This document shows, in pieces, positions 1 through 5,396 of a DNA stretch of 10,087 nucleotides. Under the pieces are notes generated by a model. That model was given only the letters and a program-made list of their open reading frames with translations, was not told the DNA's origin and ran no database searches. The translations under genes were made by a program, and so were the position numbers. Numbering within the stretch: the stretch's first letter is position 1; each line of letters begins with the position of its first letter. This stretch comes from CAIYRG01 sp035577685 (GTDB taxonomy: Bacteria > Pseudomonadota > Alphaproteobacteria > Micropepsales > Micropepsaceae): NCBI GenBank assembly GCA_035577685.1, contig DATLVC010000264.1, positions 1-10,087 on the forward strand. The letters run 5' to 3'.

Positions 1-316
1 CCTGCACGCGCTGGACCAGGTCCTCGGCGCCGACGACATCGGCGCCGGCGGCCTTAGCCTCATCCGCCTTGCCGCCGCGCGCAAACACCGCCACGCGTAC
101 CGTGCGGCCGGAGCCATTAGGCAGGTTGGCGACGCCGCGCACCATCTGATCGGCATGGCGCGGGTCGACACCGAGATTCATCGCCACTTCGATGGTTTCG
201 TCGAATTTTGCGGTCGCCCGGCTCTTCACCAGCTTCACCGCCTCATCCAACGGATATTGCTTGGCGGTGTCGATGCCTTCACGGGCCTTCGTCATGCGTT
301 TTCCGGTCTTTGCCAT
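1..316 (-). CDS. rplA: 50S ribosomal protein L1, N-terminal part (runs off left edge)
   Basis: L1 binds 23S rRNA at the mobile L1 stalk, helps release deacylated tRNA from the E site, and in many bacteria represses its own mRNA. The window holds the first 105 or so residues, beginning MAKTGKRMTKAREGID and including the family segments YPLDEAVKLVK, FDETIEVAMNLGVDPRHADQ and GSGRTVRVAVFARG. The remaining half or more lies beyond the left edge. The start codon lies only three bases after the rplK stop, so translation of the two genes is probably coupled. A GAGG about 16 bases before the start lies inside rplK. The order rplK-rplA is the standard one. Identity is certain at family level; the gene is incomplete only because of the window edge. 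Confidence 0.96.
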   Translation of the reverse strand, partial: MAKTGKRMTKAREGIDTAKQYPLDEAVKLVKSRATAKFDETIEVAMNLGVDPRHADQMVRGVANLPNGSGRTVRVAVFARGGKADEAKAAGADVVGAEDLVQRVQ

Positions 317-319
317 GGC

Positions 320-748
320 TCAGCCCTTTACCTCGATGCCCATTGAGCGTGCCGAGCCCATGATCATCAGCATGGCGGCATCCACATCATTGGCGTTCAG
401 ATCCTTCATCTTGGCCTCGGCGATGCTGCGCACCTGGGCCATGGTCACCACGCCTTTGAAGTCGCGACCCGGCGCCTTGGAGCCGCCGTCGAGCTTGGCC
501 GCCTTCTTCAGAAAATAGGACGCCGGCGGCGTCTTCATCTCGAAGGTGAAGGATTTGTCCGAGAACACGGTGATGGTCACCGGGATCGGCATGCCCTTTT
601 CCTGGTCCTGGGTCTTGGCATTGAAGGTCTTGCAGAACTCCATGATGTTGAGTCCGCGCTGACCAAGCGCAGGACCGATCGGGGGCGACGGATTCGCCGC
701 GCCCGCAGGGACCTGCAATTTGATGTAACCGGTAATCTTCTTCGCCAT
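320..748 (-). CDS. rplK: 50S ribosomal protein L11
   Basis: L11 forms the base of the GTPase-associated centre with 23S rRNA. It is needed for elongation-factor function and for RelA activation. The 142-residue length is the family norm. The N-terminal domain carries the proline-rich switch (PSPPIGPALGQRGLNIMEFC, about residues 21-40). The C-terminal rRNA-binding domain ends GSARSMGIEVKG, with TPPASYFLKKAAKL just before it in the usual place. A strong Shine-Dalgarno AGGAGG lies about 11 bases before the ATG. The 67 bases between nusG and this gene contain no clear terminator, so it is probably read from the same transcript as nusG, though a local promoter cannot be excluded. Nothing is abnormal in the sequence. 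Confidence 0.98.
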   Translation of the reverse strand: MAKKITGYIKLQVPAGAANPSPPIGPALGQRGLNIMEFCKTFNAKTQDQEKGMPIPVTITVFSDKSFTFEMKTPPASYFLKKAAKLDGGSKAPGRDFKGVVTMAQVRSIAEAKMKDLNANDVDAAMLMIMGSARSMGIEVKG

Positions 749-815
749 GTGATTTACCGCCTCCTATGCGGTCCCGCGGTCAACGGCCCTGGCTGGACCT
801 TCCGCAAACAAACAC

Positions 816-1343
816 TCAGACCTTTTCGACCTGAGTGAATTCCAATTCCACCGGGGTCGCCCGGCCGAAGATCGACACCGCGACCTTCAGACGCGAACGG
901 TCCTCGTCCACTTCTTCCACCACGCCGTTGAACGAGGTGAACGGCCCGTCGGCCACCCGCACCTGTTCGCCGATCTCGAAGGTGATGGAGGGCTTTGGCC
1001 GCTCCGCCCCTTCCTGCACCTGGTTCAGGATGCGATCCACCTCGCCCTGCCGCAGTGGCATCGGCTTATTGTTCTGGCCGAGGAAGCCCGTCACCTTCGG
1101 CACATTTTTGATCAGATGATAGGCCTCATTGGTGAGGTCGGCCTTCACCAGGATATAGCCGGGCAGGAACTTGCGCTCGGCATTGACCTTGTGGCCACGG
1201 CGCACTTCGACCACTTCCTCGGTCGGCACCATCACCTCTTCGATGAGATCGTTCAGCCCCTGAAGCTGCGCTTGGCGCTTGATCTCTTCGGCGGCCTTCT
1301 TCTCGAAGTTCGAATAGGTATGAACGATATACCACTGCGCCAT
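816..1343 (-). CDS. nusG: Transcription termination/antitermination factor NusG
   Basis: NusG binds RNA polymerase beside the DNA clamp, suppresses pausing, and links polymerase to Rho or to the leading ribosome through S10. The protein is 175 residues, normal for the family. The NGN domain spans about residues 1-115 and starts MAQWYIVHTYSNFEKKA; ERKFLPGYILV is its conserved core. A KOW domain follows (about 122-175) with EQVRVADGPFTSFNGVVEEVD. The frame is open 21 codons further upstream, to an ATG at 1406, but those residues do not resemble NusG and overlap the end of secE. The start at 1343 has an AAGGA about ten bases before it, which decides the choice. It follows secE by 43 bases and shares its transcript. 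Confidence 0.97.
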   Translation of the reverse strand: MAQWYIVHTYSNFEKKAAEEIKRQAQLQGLNDLIEEVMVPTEEVVEVRRGHKVNAERKFLPGYILVKADLTNEAYHLIKNVPKVTGFLGQNNKPMPLRQGEVDRILNQVQEGAERPKPSITFEIGEQVRVADGPFTSFNGVVEEVDEDRSRLKVAVSIFGRATPVELEFTQVEKV

Positions 1344-1386
1344 TATTCTATCGTCCTTGGCCGTCTGCCCCTGGGGTCCCGTCATC

Positions 1387-1620
1387 TCAGCGGATGCCGA
1401 GCACAAAATTCAGCGCGAGGCCGAGCGTGTAGTCGACTACCGCGAAAAACACCATGGAGACCCCCACCATGATGAACACCATGATCGTGGTGAGATAGGT
1501 CTCCCGCCAGGACGGCCATGTGACTTTGGACGTCTCGCGCCGCACTTCCTGGAAGAATTGCAGCGGTCCGGTACGCCGCGTTGGGGCGGCGACGACGTCT
1601 TTGGAGGTTTCTTCGGCCAT
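1387..1620 (-). CDS. secE: Preprotein translocase subunit SecE
   Basis: SecE clamps SecY in the inner-membrane protein-export channel. The protein is 77 residues, the short single-span form found in most bacteria rather than the three-span enterobacterial form. A polar N-terminus is followed by an amphipathic helix containing FFQEVRRETSKVTWPSWRET, where the conserved V-x-WPS/FPS signature sits. One membrane segment follows at about residues 43-62, then a short tail ending VLGIR. The gene starts 24 bases after the 3' end of tRNA-Trp. Its ribosome binding site is poor (only a GGAAA-like stretch), so RNA processing at the tRNA may affect how well it is translated. Position between tRNA-Trp and nusG is standard. 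Confidence 0.95.
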   Translation of the reverse strand: MAEETSKDVVAAPTRRTGPLQFFQEVRRETSKVTWPSWRETYLTTIMVFIMVGVSMVFFAVVDYTLGLALNFVLGIR

Positions 1621-1644
1621 ACGCTTTGCTTTTTCCGTTCTAAT

Positions 1645-1718
<74 letters not shown>

Positions 1719-1720
<2 letters not shown>

Positions 1721-2927
1721 ATTTAATGATGCTGACGACGACGCCGGCGCCGACGGTACGGCCGCCTTCGCGGATGGCGAAGCGCAGCTTCTCTTCCATC
1801 GCGATCGGCACGATCAGCTCAATCTCGACCGCGATGTTGTCACCCGGCATCACCATTTCGGTGCCTTCCGGAAGCTTCACGATCCCGGTCACGTCCGTGG
1901 TCCGGAAATAGAATTGCGGACGGTAATTGGCGAAGAACGGCGTGTGACGGCCACCCTCGTCCTTGGTCAGGATATAGGCCTCGGCCTTGAAATTGGTGTG
2001 CGGCATCACGCTGCCGGGCTTGGCCAGAACCTGGCCGCGCTCCACGCCCTCGCGTTCCACACCGCGCAGCAGACAACCCACATTGTCGCCTGCCTCGCCC
2101 GCATCCAAGAGCTTCCTGAACATCTCAACGCCCGTCACCACCGTCTTGGAGGTCGGACGGATGCCCACAATCTCGACTTCCTCGCCCACCTTCACCTTGC
2201 CGCGCTCGATGCGGCCCGTCACCACCGTGCCGCGACCCGAGATCGAGAACACGTCTTCGATCGGCATCAGGAACGGCTTGTCGATGGGACGCTCCGGCAG
2301 CGGCACATAGGTGTCGAGCGCGTCGTAAAGACGGATGATCGCCTCATCGGCGAATTCGCCCTTCTCCCCGTTCAGCGCCTTGACCGCCGAGCCGCGGATA
2401 ATCGGAACATCATCGCCCGGGAAATTGTACTTGGTCAGGAGCTCGCGGATTTCCAGCTCCACCAGATCCAGAAGCTCCGGATCATCGACCAGGTCCACCT
2501 TGTTCAGGAAAACCACGATGCAGGGAACGCCGACCTGGCGAGCCAGCAGAATATGCTCGCGCGTCTGGGGCATCGGGCCATCCGCCGCCGACACCACCAG
2601 GATGGCGCCGTCCATCTGGGCCGCGCCCGTGATCATGTTCTTCACATAGTCCGCATGGCCCGGGCAATCGACATGGGCGTAATGGCGCTTGTCGGTCGAA
2701 TATTCCACATGGCTCGTGGCAATCGTCAGGATCTTCGTCGGATCGCGGCGGCCCTGGCTTTCCGAAGCCTTCGCCACCTGGTCATACGAAATCGCCGTCG
2801 ACGTCCAGCCGCGATCCGCCGACACCCGCGTCAGCGCCGCCGTCAGCGTCGTCTTGCCGTGATCCACGTGGCCGATCGTCCCCACATTGCAGTGCGGCTT
2901 CGTCCGTTCAAACTTTGCCTTGGCCAT
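1719..2927 (-). CDS. tuf: Elongation factor Tu with unusual switch I segment
   Basis: EF-Tu carries aminoacyl-tRNA to the ribosome as a GTP complex. The protein is 402 residues, against about 391-396 usually. The GTPase domain has GHVDHGKTT (19-27), DCPGH (87-91, catalytic His91), NKVD (142-145) and a GSAVKAL G5 region. Domains 2 and 3 are entirely ordinary, ending GGRTVGAGVVVSIIK. The odd part is switch I: instead of PEEKARGITI the sequence reads ASESQGRRDPTKILTIATS (54-72), about six residues longer. It keeps the Mg-coordinating threonine (Thr68) but replaces the Arg-Gly-Ile before it with Lys-Ile-Leu. The reading frame is intact across this region. An AAGAGGT lies seven bases before the ATG. 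The stop codon TAG overlaps tRNA-Trp by two bases. Transcription is probably from the promoter before tRNA-Tyr. Confidence 0.97.
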
Positions 2928-3032
2928 TGCTAACCTCTTACTCTTTTATTTTATTCGTTTCGGCTTCGACGCGTCCTAATGCGATCCTCAAAACCAGCTC
3001 ACCAGACCAGAACCCGGTGCCCGGGCGATGGC

Positions 3033-3106
3033 TGGAGCGGGTGAAGGGAATCGAACCCTCGTCATCAGCTTGGAAGGCTGTTGCTCTACCATTGAGCTAC
3101 ACCCGC
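3033..3106 (-). tRNA. tRNA-Gly (TCC anticodon)
   Basis: The 74 bases on the minus strand form a cloverleaf. Acceptor GCGGGTG pairs with CACCCGC, D arm is GCTC/GAGC, the anticodon loop is CTTCCAA (anticodon TCC), and the T arm is GAGGG-TTCGATT-CCCTT. Discriminator is T (U73), as in other glycine tRNAs, and CCA is encoded. The outermost anticodon-stem pair is an A-A mismatch. It lies 105 bases upstream of tuf and 113 bases downstream of tRNA-Tyr, as in tRNA-tufB clusters. Confidence 0.96.
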
Positions 3107-3219
3107 ATCCGGAAAAAGAACTCGAAATTTCAGAAGTCAGAATTCGATCTCCGAAGGAGGGCCTTTGCATTCCAAAACTCCCATTCCGACTTCCCGCTTT
3201 TACGGCTTCCGAGTGCCGC

Positions 3220-3304
3220 TGGTGGGGGAGGTAGGACTCGAACCTACGAAGGCATTGCCAGCTGATTTACAGTCAGCCCCCTTTGCCGCTCGGGACACTC
3301 CCCC
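3220..3304 (-). tRNA. tRNA-Tyr (GTA anticodon)
   Basis: The 85 bases on the minus strand form a class II tRNA with a long variable arm. Acceptor GGGGGAG pairs with CTCCCCC, the anticodon arm is GCTGA-CTGTAAA-TCAGC (anticodon GTA), the T arm is GTAGG-TTCGAGT-CCTAC, the discriminator is A, and CCA is encoded. It is the first gene of the cluster after the candidate promoter. No tRNA-Thr, which flanks tRNA-Tyr in the E. coli tufB cluster, is present here. Confidence 0.96.
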
Positions 3305-3438
3305 GTCTTGTCTCTGAGAATGGCGCCAAAACCGTCTCATCTGGCCGCACTCGCCCTAAGAGACCACGAGAACGCCAGGACCGTAAACGGCAAGGGGCCG
3401 GCCAAGCGTTATCGCTCCGGAGGAAACTGCGGAGGGCG

Positions 3439-3467
3439 CATATTGGTGAAAAGCCGTTCCCTGTCAA
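3439..3467 (-). promoter_or_regulatory. Candidate sigma70 promoter for the tRNA-tuf-secE-nusG unit
   Basis: On the minus strand a perfect -35 TTGACA (3467-3462) is followed after 17 bases by AATATG (3444-3439), a poor -10 with three of six consensus bases. The region just after it (CGCCCTCC) is GC-rich, as in promoters of stable RNA genes under stringent control. It would give a leader of roughly 130 bases before tRNA-Tyr. The -35 and its placement are seen; promoter function is inferred. Confidence 0.5.
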
Positions 3468-3479
3468 TAGAGATTGACA
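3462..3479. repeat. Perfect inverted repeat holding TTGACA on both strands
   Basis: TGTCAAT and ATTGACA flank the four bases AGAG, a perfect 7-4-7 inverted repeat between two divergent units. Each arm supplies a consensus -35 hexamer, one facing the tRNA-tuf unit and one facing the methyltransferase gene. On the plus strand the expected -10 position (about 3496-3502) is only AACTTT-like, so a plus-strand promoter is doubtful. The repeat could instead be, or also be, an operator. Confidence 0.45.
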
Positions 3480-3603
3480 AGAGATTACGACCCGGAACTT
3501 TCCCCTCCTGCGGGAGCCCGGCGAGTGCTTCGAAAGGCGCAAGCTTGGCGGCGATTCCGCGCCGCATATTGCAATGGGTGGCCCGCGGCCCCATAGGACG
3601 CGC

Positions 3604-4368
3604 ATGAACCCACAGCGTAGCCGTCAAAAGCCGAAAAGCAGCGCGCCCGAGGGCGCTTTCTGGCTGTATGGGCTCCATGCCGCACGGGCGGCCCTGGCCA
3701 ATTCCCGCCGCACGGTGCGCAAGGCGGTCCTCAGCGACCGCGCCCAGTCCGATCTGGGACCGGCTCTTGCCAAAGCCAAGGTCTCGAACGTGACCCAGTC
3801 CAGCCCGGACAATATATCCCGGCTGCTGCCTCCGGGAGCTGTCCATCAGGGCGTGGCGCTGCTTTGCGAACCCCTGCCCCAGCTCGATCTGGAAGAAGCG
3901 CTTTCCCACGCGACCGGACCCCGGCTGGTTGTCGTTCTGGATCAGGTGACGGACCCCCACAATGAAGGCGCCATCTTGCGCTCGGCGGCCGCGTTCGGCG
4001 TTGCGGCCGTGATCGTTCAGGATCGCCATGCGCCGCCCGAATCCGGCGCGCTGGCGAAGGCGGCTTCGGGCGCATTGGATCTCGTGCCGCGCATTTCCGT
4101 CGTCAATATCGCCCGCGCCCTCGAAGAGCTGGGCCGGCGCGGTTTCTACCGCATCGCGCTTGCCGCCGACGGCGATGCGTCATTGAGAGATACGGCGCCG
4201 GCCGGCGATATCGCAATTGCTCTGGGTGCGGAAGGAACGGGTCTCAGGCGCTTGGTGCGCGAGCGCTGCGATGCGTCCGCTTTCATCCCGATGGGCGGCG
4301 CGATGGAAAGCCTGAATGTTTCCAATGCAGCGGCGATCGCCTTTTATGAGCTGCGCCGCCGTTCCTAA
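3604..4368 (+). CDS. rlmB: 23S rRNA 2'-O-ribose methyltransferase, RlmB/TrmH (SPOUT) family
   Basis: This family transfers methyl from S-adenosylmethionine to a ribose 2'-OH; the RlmB branch modifies G2251 of the 23S rRNA P loop. The 254-residue protein has a small N-terminal substrate-binding domain (FWLYGLHAARAAL, about 19-31, and HQGVALLCEPLP, about 81-92) and the SpoU catalytic domain. Motif 1 is DQVTDPHNEGAILRS (Asn120, Arg126), motif 2 ALGAEGTGL (206-214), motif 3 IPMGGAMESLNVSNAAAI (228-245), which together make the trefoil-knot cofactor site. An in-frame ATG at 3574 exists, but AGGA five bases before 3604 favours the later start. RlmB is likelier than a tRNA methylase because of the N-terminal domain; exact target is inferred. 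It is divergent from the tRNA-tuf unit. Confidence 0.9.
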   Translation: MNPQRSRQKPKSSAPEGAFWLYGLHAARAALANSRRTVRKAVLSDRAQSDLGPALAKAKVSNVTQSSPDNISRLLPPGAVHQGVALLCEPLPQLDLEEALSHATGPRLVVVLDQVTDPHNEGAILRSAAAFGVAAVIVQDRHAPPESGALAKAASGALDLVPRISVVNIARALEELGRRGFYRIALAADGDASLRDTAPAGDIAIALGAEGTGLRRLVRERCDASAFIPMGGAMESLNVSNAAAIAFYELRRRS

Positions 4369-4429
4369 TCCGCAGGGAACAAGTCTTCGCCTTTGCCATT
4401 ATGTAATGGAAAGAAATGGAGGAGACCCC

Positions 4430-4510
4430 ATGCGCTCAGTGCTGCTGTGGGCGATCGGCATACCGATCCCAATCATCATCATTCTGTGGCTCGTAACGGG
4501 CCACGCCTGA
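4430..4510 (+). CDS. 26-residue single-span membrane peptide, unnamed
   Basis: This short gene encodes MRSVLLWAIGIPIPIIIILW followed by LVTGHA. Almost the whole chain is one hydrophobic segment (about residues 3-22) with a central GIPIPI turn, so it should sit in the inner membrane. The best evidence that it is real is the strong Shine-Dalgarno GGAGGAG (4418-4424) five bases before the ATG. The frame is open further upstream, to an ATG at 4316, but that part overlaps the methyltransferase gene out of frame and has no ribosome site. Similar tiny GIPIPI-type peptides are, from memory, common among hypothetical proteins of Proteobacteria; no function is claimed. It may share the methyltransferase transcript (61 bases after its stop). 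Confidence 0.7.
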   Translation: MRSVLLWAIGIPIPIIIILWLVTGHA

Positions 4511-4511
4511 A

Positions 4512-5396
4512 TCAGAATTGTTGAAAATCGGCGGAGAGAACGAATTCCATTGCCTGGGCCATCAGCTCATGGTGGGGATCGGTCTTCCGCCGATTTTGTT
4601 TGGTCGCCGCATCGAGACAGGTTTTCGCGTAATCCAGATCGCGTCCCACGAAAAAAAGATAACGCAGCACCGCGAGCACCATGACGGATGGTTTGGCGCT
4701 TTGTGCGCCTGCGCCGATGGTGCTGTCAGCGATCTCGTCCAAGCGCAGACTGGTGACGAATGGGAATAATGCGCCCGCACGCAGTTGCCCCTTCGCCACG
4801 CAATCGCGGATGAAAAGATCCGCCGGTCTGGCGAGGCCGTTTTCAATTTCGTCGCGAAGAAGTCCGATTACCCGGTCCACCGATGCCGCACCCACGACAT
4901 AGGATGTGAGGCAGGAGAAATTTTCGCGCGCAAGATCGATTTCCCGCAAATCCGCGAGCCTGAGCGGTCGCGCCGCCGGCAAGGCGACCCCATCGAAGAT
5001 CGCCTTCAACCCTTTCAGCATGCCGAGATGCGGTGCGAGCAACGCGTCGGTGAAGAGGATGTCGAAGCGTTCGAATATCCGCGCGGCAATCGCCTCTTCA
5101 ATGACGCCGCGCATATGTTCGGAAAGCAGCGCATCGTCTTCGAGGATGTGGATGGGGACGCCGGTGCCCCGCGCCTGTTCCAGCACGCCCGCATGGGAGA
5201 GGAACGCGCCCGTTTCACCGGCCCCGATCCGGCTACGCGAAAGATTGAGCTGCGCTCCGTCGACGGCGGAAAACCGCCCGTAACAATCGGGGAGCTTATA
5301 CGCCGCAAGCTGCGCCTCCATCCGTTGCCGTCGCAAAGGGCTGCGGTCGAGATTGATATACGCGCCCCGATAGGAAGGGACGCTCCCCCCCGTCAT
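4512..5396 (-). CDS. Glycosyltransferase family 25 (LPS-type) protein
   Basis: GT25 enzymes add sugars, typically galactose, to lipooligosaccharide from nucleotide-sugar donors in the cytoplasm. The 294-residue protein has the family landmarks in order: AYINLDRSPLRRQRM (12-26), FSAVDG (42-47), GETGAFLSHAGVLEQA (60-75) and the metal/donor-binding ILEDDA (84-89). The C-terminal half is less conserved and I cannot assign a donor or acceptor from it. The start is fixed by an ATGA overlap with the parC stop, so translation is probably coupled to parC although the functions are unrelated. The stop is separated by one base from the stop of the convergent 26-residue peptide gene. The same frame stays open upstream into parC, but that part is a shadow. 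Confidence 0.85.
   Translation of the reverse strand: MTGGSVPSYRGAYINLDRSPLRRQRMEAQLAAYKLPDCYGRFSAVDGAQLNLSRSRIGAGETGAFLSHAGVLEQARGTGVPIHILEDDALLSEHMRGVIEEAIAARIFERFDILFTDALLAPHLGMLKGLKAIFDGVALPAARPLRLADLREIDLARENFSCLTSYVVGAASVDRVIGLLRDEIENGLARPADLFIRDCVAKGQLRAGALFPFVTSLRLDEIADSTIGAGAQSAKPSVMVLAVLRYLFFVGRDLDYAKTCLDAATKQNRRKTDPHHELMAQAMEFVLSADFQQF

Noticed and set aside
1344..1406. An extended NusG with 21 extra N-terminal residues starting at 1406
   Set aside because: The extra residues do not match NusG, overlap secE, and a good AAGGA site precedes the ATG at 1343.
2700..2800. A frameshift pair or sequencing error as the cause of the odd EF-Tu switch I
   Set aside because: Reading the other two frames through this stretch does not restore RGITI (one meets a stop, the other gives a Pro/Asp-rich peptide), and the flanks are in the same frame with about six extra residues, so it is an in-frame change.
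1914..2933. A 339-codon plus-strand open frame opposite tuf
   Set aside because: It mirrors the strong codon bias of tuf on the other strand, is rich in His/Arg/Ala without family features, and the opposite strand is an unmistakable EF-Tu.
3107..3219. A possible extra tRNA or RNA-processing hairpin between tRNA-Gly and tRNA-Tyr
   Set aside because: No cloverleaf can be drawn; only a short imperfect TCGAA/TTCGA pairing is present.
3409..4029. A 206-codon minus-strand frame opposite the methyltransferase gene
   Set aside because: The plus strand carries all three SpoU motifs in frame; the antisense frame has no recognisable feature and would run through the promoter region.
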